A stretch of 64,000 bases of DNA from Doryteuthis pealeii. Its lineage: Eukaryota > Mollusca > Cephalopoda > Myopsida > Loliginidae. Below the pieces are notes generated by a model, which was not told the DNA's origin, made no database searches, and saw only the letters and a list, made by a program, of their open reading frames with translations. Positions within the stretch are counted from its first letter, which is position 1; every line of letters begins with the position of its first letter. A program made the position numbers and the translations under genes. Where the stretch lies: assembly GCA_023376005.1 (NCBI GenBank), contig CM042157.1, positions 65,870,036 through 65,934,035 on the forward strand, in the 5' to 3' direction. Of the stretch, positions 10,179 to 21,032 are shown piece after piece.

Positions 10179-10303
10179 TTAGTAATATGGGACCCAGTTG
10201 CTTCCATCCTCAGGTTTTAGAGATCCAGTTACAAGAAGGATGACATCTACAATCCACCAAATTCCAACTCCTCCAAGAGTTAATAATTTTCCAACTGCTG
10301 TGC
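10179..10303 (-). CDS. TM2D2: TM2D2 exon 5 (second TM helix, C terminus)
   Basis: After acceptor CTTTCAG; encodes [40 protein letters not shown], stop TAA. Confidence 0.94.
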
Positions 10304-13300
10304 CTGAAAGGAATAAAATGGAGAATGGTAATAATGGCACAATTGGAAAAAAAAAAATGGCACAACAAAAAAAATATATTCACTGGGCTTGATGAGTTTA
10401 TACAAAAGAAAAATTGTGATGCAATGTGCTATCTATCTATCTATCAGTAATCTGAACATTAGCTACAGAAATGAGAGTAACCTCCCCTTGTTTGTTTCAC
10501 TTTGAGGAAGCCGTGTGTTTTGGTCAACCATTTTCATTTCACCGTAAATCTACACTGAAAATACGAATTTGTTCAAATCAATACAACTGCTTGTTTTAAT
10601 ACAAAAATATCATAAAATCTGTTCTTAATAACAATAAAGTTCCATTTTTCAAATAATGTGCAAGCACAATTAAGAACACATTTTATGATATTTTCGTGTT
10701 AAAACATGCAGTTTTAAACCTTATCTTTTATTGCTTTAAGTACCAATTTTTTTTTTTAATTAAAAACCAACAGTTGATTTTGTATGAACATAAGACATAT
10801 ACGGGTTAATAAAAAAAATAAAAAATACCTGTGTGTCCTAAACAAAATCGATCCATTCCAAGGAATCCAAGAAGAACAGAATAAATCAAAGTTGTCAAGA
10901 AGTAATGACCATTATATCTGGAAAAATGAAAAGAAAATTCAAAGTTTATTAGAAATACTAGCAAATATATGCTTTAGAATAAAATAACCCATAAAGGTTT
11001 ATATGCCATTAAACAAAGAAACCAAGCCAACCTTTATATTTTCTAATCAACCTTAAGAAAAAAAGTTCCCTTTTTCATTGAAAATGTGTTAGTTATGGTA
11101 GTGAGTTTTTAATTGTTTTTAGCATTTATATATACTAGCAAATATATTCATTCTCAGTGTGCAAGTATTTAAGTTTTAATGTAATAAAATATCATTAAAT
11201 TAGAAAGGCTAATGAAACTAAATAAGAATGCAGATAAAAAGATTTGAAATGGGGAAGGGGGTATAATTGAAAAATAGAACAACTGAAACTTATTCATTCC
11301 TCACTTCAGTCTTTCATTGCTAAATTTTCCTAATTTAACTATTTAGTTAAAATAGGAAGTAAAGAATAAAATTACAGTTATTTCTTCTTGTTAATGGATT
11401 TCTTTTAAAATTTATCTCAGAGATTTTTGCTCATATTCATTAAGATAAAACCAAACAATTAGAAATAAATAATACTAAGCATATATTTATTAAAATCAAA
11501 TTTTTAATATTAATATGCAAATTAGCCTTTCTGTTCACACTATAAACCACTATTTTGTTGTATATATAAGTACAATTGCATGTTATTAATATGTAGCCCC
11601 GCCCAACGGGTGGGGAGTGCTATAATTAACGGCGTCGATCCCAGGGGGCCATCCCCCCAGGCAACACCTGCCCCCTTGATTTAAAGGGGCAGGGCTGGGT
11701 TTATTGCCCAGTGCCTGAGGCGCCCCCCTTGAGGGGGAATGCCGACGGGATCGACGCAATTTTTCACCTGCCACTCCATGAGCTTCGGTTTGTGGGTGGT
11801 CCCACGTTAATAGGGACTTTGTGCCTGACCCGTACAAGTGGGGTACGCGGTAAATACCATGTAGACCCAGCCCAGCTGGGGGTCCAATGGCTTCAGACCT
11901 GGACCTTACAAGCTAATAGCGTTGATCCCAGGGTGCTATCCCACCAGGCAACACCTGCCCCCTTGATTTAAAGGGGCAGGGATGGGTTTATTGCCCAGTG
12001 CCTGAGGCGCCTCTCTTGAGGGGGAATGCCGACGGGATCAATGCATTTTTTGTACCCGCCACCCATGAGTCACAGCTTGTGGGTGGTCCCACATTAATAG
12101 GGCCTTGTGCCTAACCTATACACGTGGGGTACGAGGTAAATATCTAGTATGTAGATAAGGCCAATACTATTAATAATGTAAAACGATTTTATTAACAATT
12201 TAAATAATAAAATCATGGAGAATGTGACGTAAATAACTAAGGGAATTGTTACTTGAATAGTAATATAGTTTTGGTTACAGACAAACACACAAACTTCGGT
12301 TTTGACCAAGGGTTCCAGTGGCTTCGGCCCTGGACCGCATAAGTTAACATTGTTGATCCCAGGGGGCCGTCCCCCCAAGCAACACCTGCCTCCTCAATTT
12401 AAAGCGGCAGGGCTGGGTTTATTGCCCAGTGTCGGAGGTGCCCCCCTTGAGGGGAATGCCAACAAGATCAATGCATTTTTTTTTTGTACCCACCTCCCAT
12501 GAGCCTCGATTCGTGGGTGGTCCCTTGTGCCTCACCCGTACACATGGGGTACGTGATAAATATCGACAAACCCACAATCTTCATTATAAGATATTTCTGT
12601 ATTTTTGTGAGCATAAAAGAAAATAATGTATCATATAATGGAATACATTGAGTAAAAATATTTGTAATAACATTATGTATGTAGTGTCCTCTTTTTTAAC
12701 CAGAGTTTAAAAAAATTTTTAATCTAAAAAAGAATATGAAGAAATAAAATCTCATTGCTTACTTGATACAAGGAAAACCATCTTTAAGAAATTTTCTATT
12801 TCCAAAACATTCTACACCTTCTAACGCCGTACACCAAACAGCAGTTTTCTGCACATCTTGATAGCGACGGCCACCCCACTGAAAGAAAAAAAAAAGAAAG
12901 AAAAATCATAAATATGAATTACTAGAAAACACATGACAGTTGGGTCACCCATTGAGCTCTGGGTAGATAATTGGGTGCCGTTCTAGTATGTGGCCTATCT
13001 TTTCGATTCTGTTATAGTATGTGGCCTACCCAGTTTGAATGTGTCCTACCTCAGTAAGAGTATATTTATAGATATAAGTAGTAGGCAATTTATTGAAACT
13101 AATTATTTTTCACATATATTCAATTTCAAGAAATGCAATCCAGTCATAAATTGTATATAGTAATTAAGAATAATTAAAAAATAATTTATCCATAATTTAC
13201 ATGAATCAAAGATCTATTTAAGTCTAAAGCAGTTATTATTATAACCTTATAATATGCTTTTTTATGGTAGGCCACATACTATAAGAGAGCCATGATTTCA

Positions 13301-16300
13301 TAGGCCACATACTATAAGAGAGCCATGATTTCATAGACCACATACTATAAGAGAGCCATGATTTCATAGGCCACATACTATAAGAGAGACATGATTTCAT
13401 AGGGGATACTATAAGAGAGCCATGATTTCATAGGCCACATACTATAGAGACATGATTTCATAGGCATACTATAAGAGAGATATGATACTATAAGAGAGAC
13501 ATGATCTCATAGGGGACATACTATAAGAGAGACATGATTTCATAGGCCACATACTATTGATTTCATAGGCACATACTATAAGAGAGCCATGATTTCATAG
13601 GCCACATACTATAAGAGAGCCATGATTTCATAGGGGACATACTAAGAGAGCCATGATTTCATAGGCCACATACTATAAGAGAGACATGATCTCATAGGGG
13701 ACATACTATAAGAGAGACATGATTTCATAGGCCACATACTATAAGAGAGACATGATTCATAGGCCACATACTATAGAGAGACATGATCTCATAGACATAC
13801 TATAAGAGACATGATTTCATAGGCCACATACTATAAGAGAGACATGATCTCATAGGGGACTATAAGAGAGACATGATTTCATAGGCCACATACTATAAGA
13901 GAGACATGATTTCATAGGCCACATACTATAATGGTACCAATAATTGTGATCAGGAAAAAAGTGAGTTGGTAAAGTGAATTAAATTAAAAAAGATAAACAC
14001 AGCTGGTGAATTACAAAAAACATTAAAATCATTTTGTAAGATTTCTAAAAAATGGGAACATTTGACCTGATTTAAATTTAAATGGACCTGATTCTTGCAA
14101 TTCTATTAAGAACCAAGGTGTTGAGAAGCTAAGGGATGGCTGCTATTGATATTTAATATACAAATAAAATGAGAAGTTCAATCTTCTTCTTATACACTCC
14201 AATCTCTCTCTTTACATTCACAGAGAAACTAACATATATAAGGAGTACTTAAGGATATATTAGGACCGGATTAGCTCAGTCAGTAGAGCGTTCGGCTAGA
14301 AACCACGAGGTTCCTAGTTCGATACCAGTCCTCGCCAACTCAGCGTATGAGTAGCACAGGGATCTGTGCGGTAAAGTAAGGAGCTGATGGTAGGTGTGGC
14401 ATTCCACCTCAGATGTTAAAACAATCTCCTTGGTCTAGCGCTATTGAAAAGGGGAAAAACTCCCTCGCTGACTGGCTGATACCGACTTTAGGCCGCCCCG
14501 ACGACTTTACTTACTTTACTTTAAAGATATATATATAGAGAGGGGAAAGTGGCAGGTAGAATGTGAGGTAAGAAACAGTTTTTTTTTACTTAATTGCAAA
14601 TTACAACTAATTAGAACCAATCAAAATGGATGTTTTTTTGTTTTACAAACGTAACTCAATCCCAGAACTAAGGAATATTTTAGTATGTATTTTGTGCCAT
14701 TAAACTAAATAGGAAAAATGCCTTCAAGAAACAATCATTGATTCACTCAGCTTTAGTATAATCAGAGATACTGATAGGTACGCATCCTGCGTTCCTGACA
14801 CACAAAAATCTAAAAGGACAAAGTAAAATTATATCCATGCGTTCCAGTGTTTTTCTTTTTTCTTCCCTCACCATTTCAAGCTATATAGATGTTATCTCTT
14901 GTAAAAATATCAAATGATGTGAAAACATAGTAACCTCCCCTTGTTTGTTTCACTTTGAGGAAGCCTTATGTTTTGGTCGTCCATTTTCATTTCCCCGTAA
15001 ATCTACACTGAAAATACAAATTTGTTCGAATCAATACAATTGCATGTTTTAACACGAAAATATCATAAAATGTGTTATTAATAACAATTAAATTCATTTC
15101 AAATAATGCGCAAGTACAATTAAGAATACATTTTATGATATTTTTATGTTAAAACATGCAGTTGTATTGATTCGAAAAAATTTGTATTTTCAGTGTAGAT
15201 TTACGGTGAAATGAAAATGGCTGACCAAAACATAAAGCTTCCTCAAAGTGAAACAAACTAGAGGGAGTTACTCTCATTTATGTAGCTAATGTTCAGATTA
15301 CCAAAGAGTGAGCCTTACCTTTGTACATCCATATCCAAGAATGGCTCGAGCCGTTTCATTTTCCAAATCTAGCGGCTGACTGCAGTTTAAAAATTCCATC
15401 GGTCTGCAATGAACAAAATTATAAGAAAAAATCAGTTTATATGAAATATTTAAACAAAATTTTTTACAAAATAAAAATAATGATAATATATTTTCAACTA
15501 GTATATTAGGTCTGAGATCTGTCAAATGTTCTTTATATCTAAATGTTGCCGCAAAATCCATATTTTACAAAATAATTTTAATGTAAATCAATTGAAATTT
15601 AACGTAGCCAAAAACAAGTTATGACTAGAGGCTTTTTTTTAATTCTATGAAAAATCAATTAATGGTTCAAGTTTCACGAAAGTTTCCAGAATTGCTTACC
15701 TTTTGATGAAAATATGTCGGAAATAGTTTTTTTCTAAAATATATTAGGGGAAATATTTTTTACGAGGTCTACCCACCCACTATTTTATTTTATGAAATAT
15801 GAAAAAATGAACCGACAAAAACGATTTTTACTTTTTTTTTCTATAACGATAAGAGTCTGAATAATTATATCAGACGATTTCTATAAGAGCTTTTTAGTAA
15901 AAGAACCATGAATACAGAATTCTGCTAAAAAAATAGCAATAAAGAAACACCGTGTTGTAAATAAACGGACTGTTTTACTTATTTATCACGATAACGATGA
16001 TAATTTTTCCCCAATCGGGAATGTTTGTTATTTCTTTTTTGCAAGATTTTTTTTTTAAGTTTTAAAAATATTTACGTTTCTTCCTTCAATATAACATAAA
16101 CTAATCACGTGACGTATTTTGGTGGTACCTATGTTTCACGTACACAGTTTTGATTAAAATCTTATACGACTTTTTCATTATTTTAATTTTTGAAAATAAC
16201 ATGCGCGTAATGGAAGAAGAAAAAAGGGCAAGTAAAAAATGAACAATTAGATAAAAAGAAAGAAAGAAAACGACTAAATTGCAATATTTACTTATTCTTT

Positions 16301-17211
16301 TGTTACCTAGGTGAATAAATACATTGAATTTAAGTCGGGAATACAGTCAATCAAATAAATAACTAAAATAAAAACAGGACCCACGAAATTTAAAATGTTT
16401 TCTACTCGTTCGCTATAAAAAGGTAAGTTTTGTTTTTCTACACGCTGGTCCGAAAGTCTTTTCATCCCTACATATTGTTTTAACTTTCATTATTTTTTGT
16501 TTTAATATAATATATAAGTTATGTTATTATCTCATCTAAAAAGAAACTTTAAAAATTAAATTATTTTTGAGAATTTCGGGTTGTATTATGCAATTAATTT
16601 ACCATTGAAAAAATATGTAGGGGTGACAAGACTTTTGGACCAGCCTGTACTTTAAGATTCAAATGTTTACTTTTTGTATGATTATTTAAACCGAACGATA
16701 TCGTAAAAATAATAAAAAGCTCATGGAAATCGGGTCTAGTGATATCTCTTTGTTTACTCTTTGGTTTATTTAATTCATTTTCAATGCAAAGCCAATATTT
16801 CATTTTTCAAAAAATAAACAGATCGGATAAAATAAAAATGTGTTTTGGATTATTCGGACTATTGTCCTCATGAGGGCAATAGTTCAAATAATACAAATTT
16901 GTAAACCTCATCTCAAAGATTCAGAGAAATAGTAAAAAGATGTGTTTTTTTTATTATTTTTTCATATTTTGTAAAGTGTTATTCAGGAAATTTTAAGAAT
17001 TACAAGGTTACTTCTTTTGCTGTCAATTTGCAAAATATTAAGGAACGAATAAGAAAAAAGTTACTCACAAATAACTACAAAGTATCAAAGCGCTGTGAGG
17101 TTGGTATGTAGCACCACATGATTCATTCATACAATTTTGAGCAATACAAACATTAAATAAAAAGCTGAAAACAATGAGGTATCTTATTATTCCTAATTCG
17201 TCCAGCAACAT
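10179..17211 (-). CDS. TM2D2: TM2 domain-containing protein 2, five coding exons
   Basis: Exons on the minus strand: 17211-17069, 15403-15319, 12878-12763, 10917-10829, 10303-10179 (stop TAA 10181-10179). All introns are GT-AG and the joined frame is 558 nt, 185 aa plus stop. Residues ~10-23 are a hydrophobic N-terminal signal segment. A cysteine-containing extracellular part follows ([34 protein letters not shown]). Residues ~116-171 form the TM2 domain: helix, turn with the DRF motif at 137-139 (MDRFCLG), then a second helix. In the family the DRF motif resembles the GPCR DRY box. Human TM2D2 is somewhat longer (about 214 aa), mainly at the N terminus; cellular role is poorly defined (the Drosophila homologue almondex affects Notch signalling in early embryos). 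The start is the only ATG before the signal segment in exon 1. Introns carry many repeats, including two foldbacks and a minisatellite. Confidence 0.95.
10444..10720. mobile_element. M3 foldback element in TM2D2 intron 4
   Basis: Contains 'ttgtttcactttgaggaag', 'cgtaaatctacactgaaaat' and the inverted inner arms 'aaaatatcataaaatctg'/'cattttatgatattttcg'. The right outer arm is missing compared with 14925-15300. Confidence 0.75.
10829..10917 (-). CDS. TM2D2: TM2D2 exon 4 (first TM helix, DRF motif)
   Basis: Encodes [20 protein letters not shown] then MDRFCLGHT and the first base of Gly. Donor GTATTT, acceptor ATCCAG-type ('tttccag'). Confidence 0.93.
11597..12147 (+). mobile_element. Family C retroposon, head-to-tail dimer
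   Basis: Two consecutive copies (about 11597-11857 and 11858-12147) of a GC-rich unit: 'gatcccagggggcc', 'tttaaaggggcagggctggg', 'gagggggaatgccgacggga', 'ggggtacg.ggtaaata'. Flanked by 'tatgtag' at 11590-11596 and 12148-12154 inside FB sequence. The high GC creates antiparallel open frames without domains. Confidence 0.75.
12298..12564 (+). mobile_element. Family C retroposon, single copy with TSD
   Basis: From 'ggttttgaccaagggttcc' to 'gtgataaatatc'. FB sequence 'gacaaacacacaaacttc' on the left is repeated as 'gacaaacccacaatcttc' on the right, a ~17-bp target duplication with small changes. Confidence 0.75.
12763..12878 (-). CDS. TM2D2: TM2D2 exon 3
   Basis: After acceptor CTTTCAG; encodes [38 protein letters not shown] and the first two bases of Lys. 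Donor GTAAGC. Confidence 0.93.
13262..13932. repeat. ~33-bp minisatellite in TM2D2 intron 2
   Basis: About 20 tandem units of 'ggccacatactataagagag' + 'ccatgatttcata', with many internal deletions and two variants (ggccac/ggggac; agccat/agacat). Two isolated copies in the opposite orientation ('tagtatgtggcct') lie upstream at about 12987-13030. Confidence 0.92.
14263..14520 (+). mobile_element. SINE-A copy in TM2D2 intron 2
   Basis: Full-length: 'ttagctcagtcagtagagcg', 'agttcgataccag', body, and 'gactttacttactttact' end. Opposite in orientation to TM2D2. Confidence 0.9.
14925..15300. mobile_element. M3 foldback element next to the exon 2 donor
   Basis: Outer arms ('cctccccttgtttgtttcac' ... 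'gtgaaacaaactagaggg'), middle arms ('cgtaaatctacactgaaaat' / 'attttcagtgtagatttacgg') and inner arms ('aaaatatcataaaatg' / 'cattttatgatatttt') pair in order. It ends ~19 bp from the TM2D2 exon 2 donor. Confidence 0.85.
15319..15403 (-). CDS. TM2D2: TM2D2 exon 2
   Basis: After acceptor TTGCAG; completes Leu, then [20 protein letters not shown] and ILGYGCTK. Donor GTAAGG. The foldback M3 begins only ~19 bp into the following intron. Confidence 0.93.
15585..16130. repeat. M4 dispersed repeat in TM2D2 intron 1
   Basis: From 'aaatcaattgaaatttaacg' to 'cacgtgacgtattttggtgg' + 'tacct'. Matches 31818-32411 in LHPP intron 1 over its whole length in the same orientation, about 90% by eye. No coding region or inverted ends seen. 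Confidence 0.85.
17069..17211 (-). CDS. TM2D2: TM2D2 exon 1 (start, signal peptide)
   Basis: Begins ATG TTG CTG GAC; encodes [17 protein letters not shown] and on to LCSYL. Ends TAT TT before the donor GTGAGT (phase 2). Confidence 0.93.
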
Positions 17212-17841
17212 GATTATTGTTATGATAGATTTTCTAAAATATCTCTAGAGTTACCGAACTTAGCAACATGAGCGCTCTCTAGTGGCAGGAAAATTAATTA
17301 TACAATAATAAAATAAAAAAATAAAAATGTTTAAAAAAAAATGAGTCTATAGTCTGCAACTACGGAAGATTTCAAATATACAAGATGATACAAAAGTATT
17401 AAGAAAGTTAACAGTCGTTTCGAAAATACTGATTATCCTACTATTTTTGTTTCACTGAGCGGAAGTATTCAGTACGGTCAAAAGGAAAATAACCTCTCTT
17501 GATAATTTGTACCATAATTGTAGCTTTCTTTTTAAGAAAAAAAATTCTTTAATTATAATTTTAAAGAGGACAAAATAATTCTCAAGAATGATTAATTATA
17601 TTACTATATCTATCATAATAAGTTATTAAATTAGTACCAAGGTATTTAGTTATGTTTTTAGTACCATGGTTGAGTTGTTTTAAAATTATGCAATCATGTA
17701 TCTATATATGGCTATCACTCCTGAAATTTCTTAAAAGTAAAACTAGAATTTTCCCAAACTAAAGGATGATGATGGTTATTAATACTACAACAGTTTAATT
17801 GTCGGATTTTGATATTTTCTTCTTTCTTTTTAAACACATTT

Positions 17842-18394
17842 TGGTACAAATGCAGAATAGCATGCAAGAGATAATATTATTAGAATCACATTTTACGTAT
17901 GAATAGCATTAGAAGTAGTCTTAAACCTAAACCTAACCCTAACCCTAGCATCTCAAAGTTTTAGGTATTTCCGAGAAATGCTTTTTATACTTAATCTAAT
18001 GATATTATCTCTTGTGCGCTATTCTGCATTAGTACCCACATTTTAATGAATCTAAATTAGAAAACTGCTATGGTAGAAGTAGTCTTACCCTAACCCTAAC
18101 CCTAGCGTCTCAAATTTTTGTGTATTTCCGAGAAATGCTTTTTATACTTAATCTAATGATATTATCTCTTGTGCGCTATTCTGCATTAGTACCCACATTT
18201 TAATGAATCTAAATTAGAAAACTGCTATGGTAGAAGTAGTCTTACCCTAACCCTAACCCTAGCGTCTCAAATTTTTGTGTATTTCCGAGAAATGCTTTTT
18301 ATACTTAATCTAATGATATTATCTCTTGTGCGCTATTCTGCATTAGTACCCACATTTTAATGAATCTAAATTAGAAAACTTCTATGGTAGTTTG
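17842..18394. mobile_element. M2 inverted-repeat element with telomere-like core, right half amplified
   Basis: The full element is 17842-18041: left end 'ggtacaaatgcagaatagc', right end 'gctattctgcattagtacc', inverted repeats ~40 bp. The core has 'cctaaccctaaccctag'. The right half then repeats in tandem twice more (periods ~157-164 bp; starts near 18075 and 18232), each with its own CCCTAA block. Confidence 0.85.
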
Positions 18395-18589
18395 GGGTAC
18401 TAATAAAAAATTCATAATATAAACATTGATAATTTGAATTATTTCTTATTCTAATTTAAGGATATTTCCAAGATAGGCACTACTGAATTTTTCAGCTTTA
18501 TTTTTAAGGAACGTTCTCTTCAAATTAGCAGCAGGGCCAGCCTCGTATGCTCTTTTGATCTGCTTTTTCCAGGGAAATAAACTTTTTGC

Positions 18590-18860
18590 TTTTCATGCCT
18601 GCGTCTGTTGTGGGCTGCCAAAACACTGCATCTTTCAAAGCCTCCATGCTTCCTGTGATCCGCCAACACTATACCTGATACCCCCATCCACACACATATG
18701 CACGCATGTGCACACATACATGTATATTATTACTGTACGCTATTCATGTTCCTGACACTAATATATTATTCTGTGTACTACACATAATACTTTGATGAGT
18801 TGTGGTGCAGCTGAGCACTGTACACAATAAATTTCATTATTATTATTATTTGAATTCTTA
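18590..18860 (+). mobile_element. Jockey/CR1-like LINE 3' end
   Basis: Reads SLHASCDPPTLYLIPPSTHI in the plus frame and ends 'gctgagcactgtacacaataaatttc' plus (ATT)n. Antiparallel to and homologous with 45236-45430. Only the C-terminal tip and 3' UTR remain. Confidence 0.7.
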
Positions 18861-19221
18861 AATAATTTGGTATAAACCTCTAAAGGTTTAAAATTTAATG
18901 TAGAATGTTTTTGTTTTTTTAAATCTTTGACAAGATTCAATGTTTTCTTGTTCTACTTTATTCATGTTTTTTTCTATTCTAAAAAATCTCCAATATTTTT
19001 TCTATGAAAAGAATTGGAAGAAAATAAAAACCTTAAGTTTTCATAGTTTAAAAGAGTTTTCATATCTTATTGAAAAACAAGAAATTAATTCATTGTTTAT
19101 AAAATGTTCTTTGAGACATATTTATTGAATTCAAAAATGCTCAACATAATTTATTGTAAAAGAAAATTATTTAAGCATTCAGCTGAAAAACAAGTTTATT
19201 TTCCCAAAGAAAAAAAAAAGC

Positions 19222-19340
19222 AGATCAAAAGAAAGAGGGTATCAGTGCTACTGTATGGCTGCACCACTCGGACTCGAACAAAATGCTTAGAGAAAAAGCT
19301 AGATGGGAACTAGACAAGGATGCTGCATACTGTCTTAGAA
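19222..19340 (+). pseudogene. RTE-like reverse transcriptase fragment
   Basis: Encodes VSVLLYGCTTRTRTKCLEKK then LDGN and a stop. This matches VSVLLYGCTTWTLTKRLENK of the longer copy at 51105-51897. Dead fragment. Confidence 0.8.
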
Positions 19341-19429
19341 GAAAGATACAAGAAAGCAGCTACGTAACCACTTGGCCCTATGACACTATGGTGTTTGTTA
19401 ATGAGTGTATATATATATATACATTGGTA

Positions 19430-20015
19430 ATTACAACAAATACATAATACAGTCACATATATTAAGACAGAAAAACAAATAACTCATAAATTCAACAAGT
19501 AATATGTGTATTAAAACAAACAGATTACAGTAGTCAAAAATACTGATCAAAGTCCTGTAGAATATGCTTTTTTGAAAGTTCATGTAATTAGAAGAAGAAA
19601 GTGTGAAGTTAACTCCAAGTGAGAAAGATAAGGTAATGCTCAATACATATCAGCAGTGAAGTAACTTTTAGAGAGAGAAAGATATAGCTTGTAATACCTT
19701 CAGCGGTAGGCAAATATTTTGGAGTCAGGTGATATGGACTGATTAGGCATAAGTTTGTCTTCTCTACTGTTCTTTGAAAACCATTGCTTTTATATATCAC
19801 TCCCTAGGATCGAGATCATTCTTTTTTTTTTTTAACTTCTATTTTTTTTAGGCACGAACGCTTTTGATCGGTTGAAAATTATTTTTAATATTTCTATTTT
19901 TTTTTCTTTCTACCTGCGCTGATCCTATGTGCAGACTTATTTTCATCATTTTATTTCTGCTTAAAAGCGTTAACTTCCAGTTCACCACAACACAAACCAT
20001 CCAAGTAAGAGAAAC
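19430..20015. repeat. L dispersed repeat
   Basis: Landmarks: 'tttttgaaagttcatgtaatt', 'gagagagaaagatatagctt', 'gcacgaacgcttttgatcgg', 'gatcctatgtgcag'. The same order is seen at 25225-26345 (interrupted by a family D insertion) and in pieces at 28085-29760. Possibly an old LTR-type or DNA element; class unresolved. Confidence 0.6.
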
Positions 20016-20019
20016 AAAA

Positions 20020-20846
20020 TATGCTGGACACAGCTGAAGAAGCAATGTCAAACCTATAGGTGACATTCTCCTGTTGACACTTAAACAGGGACATACCAGT
20101 GTAGCCCAACCAGAAAAAACCTACCTCAATCAGCTCTTTACGGATTCTAGATGCTATGCAAAGGACCTATCAGGGGCGATGGCTGAGAGGGGCTGTTGGT
20201 GAAAGAGAGAGAGAGTATAGGGTTTTATGATTTTATGTGGTGTAATGACTAACGATAACACCGATAGACTTTGGAAAGCTTTATTCTACTTAGAATCATT
20301 GGCACACTTATTGAGAGTTTATATAGTCTTAGTATTCACTAGAGAGTTCTCCAAAGGGGAGGTAATCATAAAATAGGAGAGGTAACTCTCAATTACTTAT
20401 TACATGTGGTATCAGGCTTTTAGGGTTTTTTTGGTGTGTGTTCGTAGGTTGTTTCTTTTAAACCCCATTATATGTGGTTCTTCCTTCTTGTGGGTTGTCA
20501 GGCTGAAAAAGAATTAAAAGAAGTTACAAAGATAAAAGATATTTTTAGGATTTAGACTTTATTCCTAGGTTCATAGTTATTTCTTGGAGAAGAGATTTTC
20601 TCTTGAGCCAGTTAATAGCGTCTGTTCCCAGTCAAGGTATACGTTCGAATGGTTGAGTGTTCTTTTTGGCGCCAGGAAGGGGCTTTTTTTTCTGCGCATA
20701 TCCAGCATGTGCTTCCTGTCTGAGAGCACCTGGGAAATTGTTTTTTTTGGGGTTTTTTTCATTAATTTTATTTCAATTTTATTTTAATCCCCACAACAGT
20801 TATGAGTATCCGTGCTGTCAACACAACAAGATGATGATGTTTTTAT
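20020..20846 (+). pseudogene. RTE-like 3' end, interrupted by ~590 bp
   Basis: 20020-20225 encodes the HAGHSWRS...GDILL...QGHTSVAQPEKTYLNQL...DLSGAMAER region, parallel to 51655-51850. The RTE 3' tip ('gagtatccgtgctgtcaac', 'gatgatgatg') appears only at 20802-20846. The intervening ~20230-20800 is an inserted AT-rich element, not otherwise recognised. Confidence 0.7.
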
Positions 20847-20903
20847 GACAGTCGCATTGCTGCTTTAAAGTATTTTCCTAGTCATGTATTACTCACAGAA
20901 TAA

Positions 20904-20997
20904 ATAATAATAATAAGAAGAAGAAGAAGAAGAAATAATAATGAAGTATAATAATAATAAAGAATAAATAATAATAATAATAATAATAACAACAAAG

Positions 20998-21030
<33 letters not shown>
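20904..21030. repeat. (TAA)n microsatellite, left of the R4/Dong-like element
   Basis: Imperfect AAT/AAG trinucleotide run, ending directly at the start of coding sequence at 21031. Confidence 0.95.

Positions 21031-21032
<2 letters not shown>

Larger units (their letters stand above)
11136..12610. mobile_element. FB foldback element broken by family C insertions
   Basis: Starts 'actagcaaatatattcattc'. FB arm sequence runs to 11596, resumes at 12148-12297 ('tatgtagataaggcc...ggttacagacaaac') and ends beyond 12565 ('cacaatcttcattataag'). The interruptions are the family C copies listed below, so FB is the older layer. It lies in TM2D2 intron 3. Confidence 0.75.

Noticed and set aside
13262..13932. 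CRISPR-like array
   Set aside because: Contiguous degenerate units without unique spacers, in an intron.
20230..20800. Solo LTR with TG...CA ends inside the RTE remnant
   Set aside because: TG and CA dinucleotides can be chosen, but no matching 4-6 bp target duplication supports any pair of boundaries.
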